From Prinsepia uniflora (Eukaryota > Streptophyta > Magnoliopsida > Rosales > Rosaceae), in NCBI GenBank assembly GCA_032719365.1, contig CM064866.1:5995781-6059780 (forward strand): a DNA stretch of 64,000 nt. Direction: 5' to 3'. The translations under genes were made by a program, and so were the position numbers. Shown one piece after another: positions 33,794 to 46,039 of this stretch. Position 1 is the first letter of the stretch. Every line of letters starts with the position of its first letter. Below the pieces are notes generated by a model. That model did no database searches. It was not told the DNA's origin and saw nothing but the letters and a program-made list of their open reading frames with translations.

Positions 33794-35715
33794 AATTGGG
33801 CCTTTGGCCCGATTCATTAACCAATTAGTCCTTCGGCCCGATTCGTAAAACAACTGGGCCTCCGGTCGGATTCGTTATTAAGTCAAATGGACTCTAAGTC
33901 CGAGAGTTCGTAAATGAAATGGTTCTCATGCCCGATTCCATATTTTCAAGTCCGAAATCAATTCACGAACCAATTGAGCCCCTGGCTCGATAACGTGACT
34001 AAAATGGACTTCAAGTCTGAGGTTTTGCAAAAAAAAAAATGGGTCTCATGCCTGAGTTTACTTTTTCAAATCCAAAACCATTTCATTAACCCATTTCTGA
34101 AACCATAAGCACGTATAATCAGTGTAGAACCACAAACCTCGATTTACGTGCAAATACGTAAATCGCCTCTAAATACGTGAAATCATGTAAATCACCAATA
34201 TACAAATCATCATCATAGAATCACATATGTAAAACATATAAAAAATTTATGCATGCATAACAATTTAGAAATCAAGGTCCACTCACAGACCGTCCTACGC
34301 TGCCGCCTCGATTTGCGTGTCGTAAGCCTCCCCGGGCTAATCACCGTCACCGGGACTCCCAAACATGTCCAAACTCGAGGGTTACTAACTACTTCATTAA
34401 CCTCTCATTGAATCCCCGTAATTTTTCTGAATTTTTAACTATTTTTAAACTCGATCCTAAACCTTCGGACACCCCGAAACATATCGAAACGATATCCGAT
34501 CGACACGAAACCAGACCCAAAATGTTCGTTACATCGAATAGATGATTTCACATGTTGAACGTTTCCCCCAAAATCCCCTTACGCGCCCCCACGCGTGGCC
34601 TGAACCCCCTGCGCATGAAAGTCATGCGCCTACTGTTCATCACCCCTAACCTTGGGTAAACCGGGTTGGCCTAGTTTCGACCAGACCGGTCTGGACCCGC
34701 GTGACCGGTTCAGTGTTCTAACTCTCTCATCTTTCATCCTTTCTCACCCATTTCAATTCCTAAACCTCTGTCTACTCATTATCTAATTTTCTACGGTCTC
34801 AAAACACAAGAAAGGGCCTTAGAAATTACCTCCCCAATCGAAGAACATCGCCCTGTTTTTCCGGCCGTCCGTCTGGGCTGTACCGCCGTCCTCAACCACT
34901 GATTTCGATCCCTACCGTCTCAAATGATCACCAGAAAGCCATTCATATCCTTGAAATCAACTAATAACCCTTAAAACTCATATTCCAATTTTCAAACCAA
35001 CTTACCTCGCGGTTTCCAGTTTTCCTCCGCCGTGGCCTTCGCCGTGACCCGTCATCCGTCATTACGTCGTCCCAGTCGCTCTCAATCTCTCACTAGAACA
35101 CAGAAAATGATCGGACAGTGGTGGGAAGAAAATAAGAAGGAAGATGAAGATGTCGTGCATGGGTGGGAAGAAAATATATTAGATGAAGGGGGTAGCTGTT
35201 GATGAAATGGACGGTGAGGATGAGAGAAAGAGATAGAGACGAATGGTGGGGATGGGAAGTGGGTGGGATTAATTATATATATATTCACCTAATCCACCAA
35301 TCATAATTAAGATCCACCTTTTAGGGATAATGACCATTGGGATGAGTGACACTTGTCACTCATCCATGGGTCCCACATAAATATCTGCCCAATCATATGT
35401 TGCCACATATTTTTTAGCCTCGAAATGCGTGCATCGTTTGATTTAACTTCCCGTGACCATAACATCACCGTTCGACGTCCGATTTCGACGTGCCACTTGT
35501 CAATGGACTCATGACGTCCCGATCTACGTCACGGTCATCGGTCCTCGTACGTTTGACTCCTTGAGTCAAAAGTCAACATTTTTCCCACGACCTAGGGAAA
35601 ATGGTCATTTTACACCGTTCGTCCAATTTCGCTCAACTAATCACCGATTAAGTTCACTAATCCTTCATTAGTCACTAATCTAATCCCGGAATTAGGGACG
35701 GATCGTTAAAGATTT

Positions 35716-36121
35716 GGTGTATGGACTGAGGGTTGTGGGTGTGGGATTTGGTGTACGGGTTTGGGTTCATGGTTGAAAATTTCATACCGTGTCGCCGTCA
35801 TCCCTGCAGTGGCTCCAGCCGTCCATCAGCCTCACTGTCCATTCCCAGTTCCCCTTATTCATCACAGTCTCTCCATCTCACATATGAACACAGAAGATGA
35901 TAGAGTAGTGGGGTGGTATGTGTTTGTGTGTTTCGGGTTTGATCGAACAAAGAAGATGAAGGTGAAATAAGGATCCCAATGTTTGGGGTAATGAGCCAAT
36001 CAGATGAGTGACACTTGTCACTCATCAATTAATCCTCCCAAGTATTTGAACCAATCCAATTAAGCCAACTATACATTTCCTCGTTTTGAGTGAATAGTTC
36101 CAATTCCTTTCCTGGACTATA
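35716..36121 (-). repeat. LTR-derived fragment and short minisatellite
   Basis: GATTTGGTGTA(T/C)GG..TGTGGGTGTGG phrases repeat at 29600-29639 and 35711-35765 and formed the target of the insertion. The rest resembles the U3/leader part of a minus-strand LTR, with a perfect hairpin (GATGAGTGAC arm, loop ACTT) at 36003-36026 matching the one at 35341. No gene is visible. Confidence 0.5.
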
Positions 36122-38862
36122 TGTAACAACCCGTACCTTCAGGAAGGGTACAACTGTAATTTTGTAAAACCATTTGTATAAAAGGACGATTTTGTCCTTG
36201 TGAATAGTATGTTAAAAGTTGACTTTTTGATTTGCAGGTTGAACGAGCGTTGACCATTGACCGTGACGTAGTTTAGGACGTAACGAGTCCGTAGACAGGT
36301 GGCACGTCCGATTTGGACAATCGGAGGAAAAGTTATGGTGTTCGGAAGGTTAAGGGCGTTACCGCAATTTTGACTAAATAGAGGAAAATGTTGACTTTTT
36401 GCTAGATGCTTGGTTTTCACGTAGACTGAGGACCGTTAGAGAGGTCTCGACGTCCTGAGTACAACGACAGGTGGCACGCTGTCATTGGACGTCGGACGGA
36501 TTAGTTATGGGCCTAGGAAGTTGATGGGCAAAATGGTAATTTTGGCCCTAGGGGCATTTTGGTCTTTTCACTTTGGGCCAATCAGATAAGGCCAGTTGGA
36601 TTAGTGGGATTGGATATTTATTCTTGATGTCCACAGGATGATGGACACGTGGGTTGACACTAGAGGTTTCTAGGAGGGTTTAGTTGTGCACGGTCACAAT
36701 ATGTCCACTTTTAAACCGTGTATTTTGGGTCGAAGAACAGAAAACAGGGAGAGGATTCTTGATCGATTTAGTGAGTGTGTGAGGTTTTGGTGATTGGTGA
36801 GAGTGACAGAGAGAAGAAGGGAGCTGGTGACTGGATTGGAAGTGGAAATCATACAAGATATTGCTGTGGTGTGAGGGTTGAATTCTCAGGGAAACAGAGA
36901 GGTGTCGAGGGAGCTGGTGGTGGTTGTGTTGTGTGTTGATCCAATCAAGGCTGAGAGGAAGCTAGGACAACTGAGGGAGACCCAGTGGACACAGAGGTGC
37001 ACGGCGGTGCGAACGACGGAGGACAAATCGACGGTAAGCCCAAAATCCCCTGTTTTTCCCATTTTGTTCATTTCAATAGTCGTGGCTTTTGAGGCTGAGC
37101 CGATGGTTTCTGTGAGTTGTGTGAGACTCAGTAGGTTCCTAGGAGTCGATTAAGGTTGATACCGTGAGGGGGGAGTGTCTGGTTGGCCGGGAACCGAAAC
37201 AGAGGTTTCGGGAAAAATGTTTCGAGCTTGAGGACGATGGTTTATAGGCCTGAATGTCTAGATGTTAGGATTGGAATCCATTGTTTAGGACAGGACGAAA
37301 CTATTGGGATTGAAAGGGTTGGATTTGAGCATGGAATGAGGGAGAACCGGTCACGCCGGTTCGGTACAGTTGAACTGGCTAACCCAAGGTTGAAGACGAC
37401 ACTGTAGTAGGAGCATGAAGCCCACGTGCAGCCACTTTAGGCGGCGCGTGAAGGCGCGTGGGGAGGAATCTGAGGAACCTTCCAACATGGTTTTGAGTCT
37501 AAATGTTGTAACGAATCTTTTAGGACAAGTTTCGTGTCGATCGGACATCGGGTCGGGTTTGTTCGAGGATTCGAAGGTTTAGGGTTATCGTTTAAATTGC
37601 GTTTAAAATTCCGAAAATTTGGGGAAATTAGGATAAGCCTTAATGAAGTGTTTGTGACCCGATTTTGTGACTTTTGACAGGATGGGACACTCCTGAGACG
37701 GTTGAGGAACGTACGGAGCGCGATTGATGCGTACAGATTTGTGAGTGGACTCCTTCTCTTTTAACGAGCATGCCTAACTATTTTTATCTACATGTTTTAT
37801 GTTTTTAAGCATGTTTTTATGATCATTGCCTATATTATATCTGTTTTACTTGTTGCACGTTTATCGAGGCAATTACGGGTTTTAGCACGTTTTCCGAGAA
37901 ATGTTATATATGTGATTTCCATGCCATGCTTTTTATTACTGATTTCGTATGATGATAAATGGGGTTTGAAACATGATTTGACAAACAAGGTTTTCGGTTT
38001 TAGAATCGGATTTCGGAAACACGAAATTTGGTTTTAAGGTTGAAAAGTGGATTTCCGGATTTGGGTTCGGAATAACGGTTCTGGATGCCAGAATGGCGTC
38101 AGACCAGTGGTTTCGGATTCGGGTTTGGATATGGATTTAGAAATGGTTTTCAAATGATTTAGATTGGATTTTCTGGATCTGGATATTGGGTTTAAAGACC
38201 CGGATTATATATGACGAGGGTGGGCCCGGATTGAGTTTAAAGACTCGGGAGTTTAAAGACTCGGATATTACGATATTACCCCCGTAGGCCTGTTGAGTTT
38301 AAAGACTCGGGAGTTTAATGACTCGGATTACATTTGAGGCCTGGATTGAGTTTAAAGACTCGGATAGACCCAGAAGGTTTGATCAGGACATTACTATTGG
38401 TACATCTTGCTTTTGTGATACGCTTTTGGAATGCTTAATTATTGTTCATATCACTGTTTTCTAGTACTTAGTTAGGCATGAATGTTTTCTTAAAATGGAG
38501 GGAAAAATCCTGTTTTGTTTTCATAAATTGTTTTCATACGTTTGTTTTCTTTTTAGTCTACTCACATTTTCTGGTTTTAACTTTCCCTCCAGGTCGTGGT
38601 GATATCGTCGGGGTGAACGTTGAGGCAGGGACAGAGGCATAGAACTTTGCGGCGTTTTCCGTTTCGTGAATAGCCTAGTAGGACTTTTGTGCCTGTTTTG
38701 TATAACACTATGCTTTGTGTTACTGTTGTATTACATTTTCTCCCTGGTCTGATAGTTATACTTATGGTTTCTTGAGGTTATTTTGGTACTTTAAGTGTGA
38801 TTGTCTGACGGGAGCAGGGTTCGTCTCGGTTATCGAGGTGATAACCGGGGTGGGTCCTGTCA
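36122..38862 (+). repeat. 5' LTR of the Tekay-like element
   Basis: A 2741-bp LTR (TGTAACAACCC ... CCTGTCA). It carries U3 blocks, a donor-like GTAAGC at 37034, the GC-rich core at 37405-37465, GTGAGTGGAC at 37741-37750, GTCTACTCAC at 38556-38565, TTTAAA palindromes at 38190-38365, and a distal stem GGAGGGAAA (38497-38505) with TTTCCCTCC (38582-38590). The flanking TGCATGCA motifs are degenerate (GCATGCCT at about 37769 and GGCATGAA at 38475). Confidence 0.9.
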
Positions 38863-38864
38863 AT

Positions 38865-38876
38865 TGGTATCAGAGC
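38865..38876 (+). promoter_or_regulatory. Primer-binding site, tRNA-iMet type
   Basis: TGGTATCAGAGC lies two bases after the LTR end at 38862. Confidence 0.88.
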
Positions 38877-38958
38877 ATAGGTTTGTCGGTTGTGTCTGTA
38901 CGAGGTCGTATTTTGGTTGTTTTACTGACTCTATGCCTCTTTCAGCGGACGATTGACC

Positions 38959-39990
38959 ATGCCTCCGAGACGTGAACCCCCTCCATGACCTGAAGATGTG
39001 GCGAGAGAAGTAGAGAGTGCTTCTATCGAGCGAGCTCAGCATCTAAGGGCTACGACTTTTAGTGGTGGGGCAGACCCAAAGGAAGCCAACTGGTGGATCA
39101 CCCGACTTGAGCGGATTTTCGGGGTGATGCGATGTCCTCCAGAGGATCTCGTGTTGTTGGCTACTTTTCTGCTAGACGGTGCAGCGTATGAGTGGTGGTA
39201 TGCACTGGAGTTGTCAGGTTGGGACGCTCATACCGTGACGTGGGAGACTTTCCGGGAGCGGTTCTTGGATCAGTACTATCCTCGCTCTTTCCGAGATGCC
39301 AAGGAGGCAAAGTTTCTTCAGCTGAAACAGGGGAGCATGACAGTAGCCGAGTATGAGCAGAGATTTCAGATGTTGTCGCGTTTTGCTCCTGCATTTGTGG
39401 CGACCGAGGCTGAGAAGTGTCGTCGGTTTGAGTTGAGTCTACGAGGAGAGATTTGAGCCATTGTGACAGCTGGATCATTTGCTACATTCAGGGAGCTATC
39501 AAACGCTGCTGTGAGAGTAGAGGCTAGTCTACCTGCACGGCCACAGTATTCGGGCAGTGTACGACGCCGTGAGCATTCTTTTCCTGGAGCATCAAGTCAG
39601 AGGACCCCAAAACGGGGCAACTATGGTGGTACTTCATCGGCTGGTGGTGCCAGGTTTGGCAGGCCAGGCAGTTTTCAGGGATCTGGATTTCGAGGAGCTA
39701 GAGCACAGCCGACCCCGCATGCGAGTGCGACTTCTGTTTCTTCTACTGGGAGACAGACTGGTGGACCCGGTAGAGATGTCTGTTATTATTGTGGAGAGCG
39801 AGGCCACTTTCGGCAGAACCAGGGAGGAGTACTGCCCATGAGGGTGGAGCAGGCCGAGGTGCAGCAGAACCAGGGCGGAGTACTGCATCAGTGTCAGGGG
39901 CGGCATGCCCTAGAGGTGGCGGTGGTGCCACGAATAGTTCGAGAGGACGCGGTTGGTCATCAGGACCTCAGGCGCGAGTTTTTGCTATGA
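38959..39990 (+). pseudogene. gag: gag of the Tekay-like element, two in-frame stops
   Basis: ATG at 38959 (MPPRREPPP) is the start equivalent to that of the TR-GAG gag. TGA stops lie at 38986-38988 and 39454-39456, and both align with arginine in the related gag at 4390-5241. The capsid part has WITRLERIFGVMRCPPEDLV, FLLDGAAYEWW, FRERFLDQYYPRSFR and YEQRFQMLSRFAP. A zinc knuckle starts CYYCGERGH near 39781, but the last cysteine is replaced where a short duplicated segment (CAGAACCAGGG.GGAGTACTG at 39816 and 39866) disrupts the frame. Frame 1 then ends at 39990, while pol continues in a different frame. Confidence 0.9.
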
Positions 39991-42392
39991 ACCAGTAGGA
40001 GGCCAGATCAGCACCTGCAGTGGTGACAGGTACACTTACCATACTTGGCCACACTGTTTTTTCTTTGATAGATCCCGGGGCTACTCATTCCTTTATAGCT
40101 CGGAGTTGTAGTTTGGTGACGGAGAGAGAGGTGTCTACCTTGGATTGTCCCTTGGGGGTGAGTACGCCGACTGGTGAGGTGTTAGTGGTGACTCAAGTTT
40201 TGAGAGAGTGTCCGGTGTTGGTTGGCGAGGTCGAGTTAGTGGCAGACCTGTTACTGTTGGATCTACAAGACTTCGATGTTATTTTGGGTATGGACTGGTT
40301 AACTAGACATCATGCTTCTATCGAGTGTTTCGATAGAAGAGTGACCTTTCGGAGTCCAGGGTTACCAGAGACTACGTTCCAGGGTGATCAGCGTGCACTC
40401 CCTACAGGTGTTATTTCAGCATTGGAAGCTAGCAAGTTGTTGAGGAAAGGGTGCCAGGGTTACATAGCTCACGTAGTGGATACACGTACTATACCAGTGA
40501 GGGCGGAGGATATACCAGTTGTGCGGGAGTTTCCCGACGTTTTTCCGGAGGAGTTGCCAGGATTGCCCCCTCACCGAGACATCGAGTTCACGATTGATCA
40601 ACTTCCAGGTACACAACCTATCTCTCAGACTCCTTATCGCATGGCACCTACCAAATTGAGGGAACTAAAGGCACAGTTACAAGAGTTGGTCGATATGGGA
40701 TTTATTCGACCGAGTGTATCGCCTTGGGGAGCGCCTGTACTGTTTGTCAGGAAAAAGGATGGAGGTTTGAGATTGTGTATTGATTACAAGCAGTTGAATA
40801 AGGTAACCATTAGGAACAAGTATCCCCTACCCTGGATTGATGACTTGTTTGACCAGCTCAAGGGAGCCCAGTACTTTTCGAAGATTGATCTTCGTTCGGG
40901 ATATCATCAGCTACGAGTCAGAGAAGAGGACATACCTAAGATAGCCTTTCGGACCAGGTATGGCCACTTTGAGTTTGTAGTGATGCCTTTTGGATTGACT
41001 AACGTCCCAGCAGCGTTTATGGATCTCATGAACCGAGTGTTTCGGTCATACCTGGATCGTTTCGTGATTGTGTTCATTGATGATATCTTGGTATACTCGA
41101 AAAGTGCGAAGGCGCACAAGACACATTTGAGGGTAGTGCTTAACACCTTGAGAGAGCATCAGTTGTATGCGAAGTTGAGTAAGTGCCAATTTTGGTTGAC
41201 CAGTGTTGGTTTTCTGGGGCATGTGATTTCAGCCGAGGGCATTAGAGTGGATCCCCAGAAGGTTGAGGCAGTAGCGAATTGGGAACAGCCCAAGACGGTG
41301 ACTGAGATCAGGAGCTTTTTGGGGTTAGCAGGCTATTACCGGCGTTTTATTGAGGGTTTTTCCATTCTTGCTCCTCCATTGACACGACTGACTCGAAAGG
41401 GAGTCCGGTTTGACTGGGACGAGAGCTGTGAGCAGAGCTTCCAGGAGCATAAAAAGCGGTTGACATCTGCTCCTGTGTTAGCCCTTCCAGATGATAGTGG
41501 GGAGTTTGAGGTTTACAGTGATGCTTCGTTGCAGGGTTTGGGTTGTGTGTTGATGCAGCACGGGAAAGTGATTGCTTACGCTTCCCGATAGTTGAAGCCT
41601 CATGAGATGAATTACCCTACTCGTGACTTGGAGCTTGCAGCAGTAGTTCATGCACTGAAGATTTGGCGACATTATTTGTACGGTGAGAGGTGCAGGATCT
41701 TCACAGACCGCCAGAGCTTGAAGTATCTGTTTACTCAGAAAGAGCTAAATCTGAGACAGCGCCGATGGTTAGAGATGCTTAAAGACTATGACTGTACTAT
41801 TGAGTATCACCCAGGAAAGGCTATTGTGGTAGCCGATGCTTTGAGTAGGAAGTCAGCTAGTTCTTTGTCGCATTTGAGGACAGTCCGGTTACCTTTGTTG
41901 GTTGAACTCTGCAGAATTTGAGTAGATTTGACTGTGGATAGCTAGGGAGCGCTACTAGCGAGTTTTCATGTACGACCTATTTTGGTTGATCAGGTTATTG
42001 ATGCTCAGTTTGAGGACCCCATTTTAGGCATCATTCGGATTGAGGTCGAGGCTGGAGAGAGACAGGACTTTGGGATTCGTGAAGATAGAACCTTGGTTAA
42101 GGATGGATGATTGTGTGTACCTGAGGACGAATCATTGAAGAAAACGATACTTGATGAGGCTCACTGTTCAGTCTATGTGATGCATCCTGGAGGGACCAAG
42201 ATGTATCGTACACATCTGGAGCACTATTGGTGGGCAGGTATGAAACGTGAGATTATGGAGTATGTTAGTAGATGCTCGATTTGTCAACAGGTGAAAGCCG
42301 AGCGGCAGAGACCTTACGGAGCAATGCAACCCTTGCCAATCCCAGAGTGGAAGTGGGACCACTTGACGATGAACTTCGTATTCAAGCTTCGT
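39991..42392 (+). pseudogene. pol: pol of the Tekay-like element: protease, RT, RNase H, partial integrase
   Basis: The long open part is 40020-41591. An aspartic protease motif, DPGATHSF, lies at residues 18-25 (the usual serine or threonine after D is P here). RT has the fingers text LCIDYKQLNKVTIRNKYPLP, a PFGLTN motif and the catalytic FIDD at 41073-41084. RNase H begins with YSDAS (catalytic D codon at 41520) and continues past a TAG at 41589 through FTDRQSLKYLF to VVADALSR near 41850. Integrase has a HHCC-type zinc region (H...HYWW...CSICQQVK, 42160-42300) and loses similarity soon after KWDHLTMNFV. Stops at 41589, about 41920, 41942 and 42108 are all TAG or TGA. Gypsy pol normally makes the enzymes for reverse transcription and insertion; this copy is dead. 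Confidence 0.92.
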
Positions 42393-42424
42393 TCACTAAC
42401 ACACATATATGCATCTACCATTTT

Positions 42425-45400
42425 TGTAACGACCCGTCCCGGAATTCGAGATTAGATTTGTAACTAATCATGTTTAACGGGGTTAATCGGTGATTAGTTG
42501 GGTGAAATCGGACGAACGGTGCAAAATGACCGTTTTACCCTTGGTCGTGGGTAAAACGTTGACTTTTAGTTCGGACGGTCAAACGGACTTTGACCGATGA
42601 CCGTGACGTAGTCTGGGACGTCACGAGTTCATAGACAGGTGGCACGTTCGATTCCGACATTCGTGGTGAAAGTTATGACGTTCGGAAGTTCAGTGTCATT
42701 TCCGTAATTTGGACGAAGTATGGGAAAATGTTGACTTTTTGATCGGGTGGTCCGATGGCCAAGGGCCAAGGACCGTTAGGAAGGTCTCGAAGCCCTAAGT
42801 ACAACGACAGGCGACACACGTCAAACGGACATCGGGTGACCAAGTTACGGGTCACGGATGGTGAGGGGTAATTTGGTAAATTGTCAATTGAGGGTAAAAT
42901 GGTAATTTTGACTGCTATTTTGTGCAACAGCCGTGTATGGGCTTAGTGCATCTTTTCTGTATTGAAAAACAGAGAGTGGGACTTGGCGTGCAGAGCGTGA
43001 GGAATTGTTTAACCATCCTTGATCAGTGTGTGTGAGTGTGGTGTGGAATTTTAAGCCACGGGTAAATTGTTTAAGGCCTGGGTGGAGCTGTACAACGGTG
43101 TGCAGTGGTGGAGTGCTGCTGGTGTTCTGAAATTGGGAAGAAAGCAGAGGCTGCTTCCCACGTTGATCAAATTCCCGAGACCATGATGAACTGAGGACGA
43201 TTTGGGGCGAATTGTTGTTGTGTTGGTGCGGGAACAAAGACAGTAGTCAGGGCACGAGTGTGCTGGTTGAGAGGAGTGCGGGAAATAAGCCGGGGAGAGT
43301 GCCATTGAACTGGGAAAACAGGGAATTTGTGCAGGGTGTGATCGTCCCTTCCAAGGCCAATTTGAGTGAAATTGTGAGCGAGAAAGGGGTCTTGGAGGCG
43401 AGGACACAGTTATGAGAAGAGAGAAGGAAGAAAATGAGGAAACTGGGAGAGGGAGTTCCAAAAACCCGAAACTTGTCCTTGAGGGAATTTAAATCCAGTT
43501 TCAAAATGTAGGCCAGCCCAAGCCAAATTGTAGCTCGAATGAGTCTTCTGGAACTTCATGGGGTCGATCCAAATCGTTGATTGCAAGCTTTGAAGCTCCT
43601 GGAGCCATGGTCGGTCGTCACGGGTGGCCGGGAAATCGAGCCTTGTGTTCGTGCAAATTGAGGTAAGTGTTTGTGAAATTGGATTTCAATTCATCCTTAC
43701 CATGAGGTTATGATGCTAGACTACAAGCTAATTGAAGACTTCCTTGGTTATTAGACAAACTCAGACAAGGAGCTCGATTTGGAAACTTAGGTTGAGTCGA
43801 GGTAGTTCGAGGTTATGACGACGGTAATGAGCATTACAGATCCCTAATTCAATTGGTTGCGAAGCTAATGGTGTGTTAAATCGTTCAAAATAATGTCGAA
43901 TTGAAGGGATGCTAATCGGGTCCTCACACGGGTTGAACAACCCGTATTGCAGGTTGGCGGGTGAGAACGATGAACTGTGCAGGGGTACTGTAGCAGGCGC
44001 GTGGGCTCACGCGCAGCCACTCACGGCGGCGCGTGAGGGCGCGTGGACCCGAATTTCAAGGTGAGTTCAAAATGGATTTTGTCCTATATGTTGTAACGAA
44101 AATTTTAACGTTGGTATCGAACTTATCGGACACCGTTTCGATGTTATTCCGAGGGCCCGAAGATTTATGTTACGTGTGTAATTAACGATTAATTCCCGGA
44201 AAAATTATGGGAAATTAGTAGGTTGTTATCTAAGCCCTTAGTGACACTAAAGTATGTTTTCGGACAGGATTCGAAATTCTGGAAAATATCGGAAATTACG
44301 GGCATGCGTACGGCGCGAAACCGAGCTTTAAAATTGGTGTGTGAGTGGACTTGCTTTCAAAATTTAATGCATGCATAAATTATTCCTATGATTTTATGAT
44401 TATGATTATAAGTTGTGATTGATTTTGATTTTCGTATTTATACGTATTCGGTTCCCGTATTTATACGTATTTTTACTATACATGTGGAATTACACGTATT
44501 TCGAGACTATGGTCACTCGTGTGCTTAATGATGGTTTAACGAAAGAAGTTATATGAAATGGATGTAAAATGATGTAAGAAGGTTGTTTATGATTTGCGAG
44601 TGTGACTTACGGTTTTGACACGTTTTTCGAGAACGTTCCAGATTTGCACGTTTTACAAAATTTCGAGTTATTGTGGTTTGATCACTGTTAATGTTTGAAT
44701 CCGGGAATTGAAATGAGAATTGTAATTTTTGAGGATTTAAAAAAATGGGTATTGAGTGTGTTTTGATTGGACCGTGATTTTGGTGATTGTGATTGTGGTT
44801 TTGGTGTGTTGAAAATAAGATTTGAGGAAGAAATGATTTCTAAGAATTAAAAAGGGATTTGAAAAGGGTGATTTCGGGCTTAATGCTCGGGGCATAAAAG
44901 TAACTTTGATTTACGCAATTTCGGTTTTCAGAAATAATAAAGCGGATTCTTGGTTTGGGTTCGGGATGATGCTTCCGGATGCCGGCTTACGGAACCATTA
45001 TTGCGAATTCGAATTCGGGAATGAAAAAGGATTTAATAAAGTGATTTGGTATGATTGTACATGCCCCGTGTGTAATGGTAATTTGATTATGCTTGTGAAG
45101 TATGATTTGGGGAATTGAATGGGGAAATTCGGACCAGGAGTCCTGTTGTGAAAAATGTGATTTTGGGATGGATCCCACGTTGTCGTGATTGATAAACTGC
45201 TTTGGGTCTAAAGACCCGTTGTTGTGTTTGAAAACTGTTTTGGGTTTAAAAACCCGGTGCTATTGCTGGAGCACGTTTTGAGTTTAAAGACTCGGTTAAT
45301 TGATGACGGGGGAGGGCCCTTAATGAGTTTAAAGACTCGTGAGTTTAAAGACTCGGTTACTGTGATACCCCTGAGGCCTATTGATTACGTTCTGAGTTTA

Positions 45401-46034
45401 AAAACTCGTTGATATCCCGGGAAGGCCTGTTTATGCGCATGGTTTTGAGTTTAAAGACTCGGGCACACTTGATATCCAGCAAAATGGTTGACTTGTGATT
45501 TATTGATGATTTTTGATGTTTCGGTTGAGTTGGGCAGTGGCCCGGTATATGGGTGTTGGTTTTGGATCATGTTGTGCATTTGTCTTGATTCGTGGTTTTG
45601 GGCTGAGGCCCGGTGTCTATGATTACGGGCTAAGACCCGATGGTTGAGAAAGCAAAAAAATGATTTTGAGATTCATATGACTTTTCCTTATGTTGGAATT
45701 TAATACACAGTTTTTCTTATGTGGAAAATGTTTACCGATTGCGAAATAATTTTTGTATGCATGCATTGGTTTTTACGCGGAGGGTAAAAACGTTGGTTGT
45801 AACTGTTTTGCTAAACTGATTTATTTTTGTCCACTCACACCTTTTGGTTTTATTGACCCTCCAGGTCGTTGCGCGTTGTTCGAGGCTGTACGAGGGGCGG
45901 AGGCATGAGTAAGTTCGTGTGGCTATCCCTGGTTTGGCAAGTACTGAGGGTAACTTGGGATTTTCAGTCATCTTGCCAGACGGGATCAGGACCGGGCACG
46001 GTTATCGATGCCCCTTTCGGGGGCAGTCCTGACA
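42425..46034 (+). mobile_element. Solo LTR, target duplication ATTTT
   Basis: The largest uninterrupted solo LTR, 3610 bp (TGTAACGACCC ... CCTGACA), flanked by ATTTT at 42420-42424 and 46035-46039. AG|GTAAGTG has its GT at 43663. The GC-rich core is at 43990-44045. GTGAGTGGAC lies at 44341-44350, ATGCATGCAT at about 44367 and 45757, and GTCCACTCAC at 45829-45838. The distal stem is GGAGGGT (45779) with ACCCTCC (45856). The palindrome array includes GGGTCTAAAGACCC and GGGTTTAAAAACCC, which are perfect palindromes. Confidence 0.93.
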
Positions 46035-46039
46035 ATTTT

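Larger units (their letters stand above)
29640..35710 (-). mobile_element. Solo LTR (minus strand), duplication GATTT, split by another LTR
   Basis: Flanked by GATTT at 29635-29639 and 35711-35715. Without the insertion it is about 3.04 kb. On plus it begins TGACACGACCC and ends GATCGTTAAA, so the TG start is mutated. GTGAGTGGAC lies at 29851-29860 and GTCCACTCAC at 34277-34286. Between them is an array of about 30-bp units with GGGC...GCCC stems (30560-30768 and 33794-33960). The GC-rich core is near 34580-34640 and a minus-strand donor near 35001. A perfect hairpin occupies 35341-35364. Confidence 0.9.
36122..42392 (+). mobile_element. Tekay/Del-like Ty3-gypsy element, 3' truncated
   Basis: The element has a 5' LTR (36122-38862), PBS (38865-38876), gag (38959-39990) and pol (about 39990-42392) in the order protease, reverse transcriptase, RNase H, integrase, which is the Ty3-gypsy order. 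Wording in gag and RT is of the Tekay/Del type. Coding sequence ends within the integrase core at about 42392, where unrelated LTR DNA begins, so the rest of integrase, the chromodomain expected for this lineage, the PPT and the 3' LTR are missing. It cannot move. Confidence 0.9.

Noticed and set aside
39557..39931. Alternative frames over the gag C-terminus on both strands
   Set aside because: The region is rich in G, A and R codons, so all frames stay open by composition; only the gag and pol frames match family motifs.
40416..41672. Minus-strand open frames across the RT region
   Set aside because: They are shadows of the pol frame on the plus strand and show no domain wording of their own.
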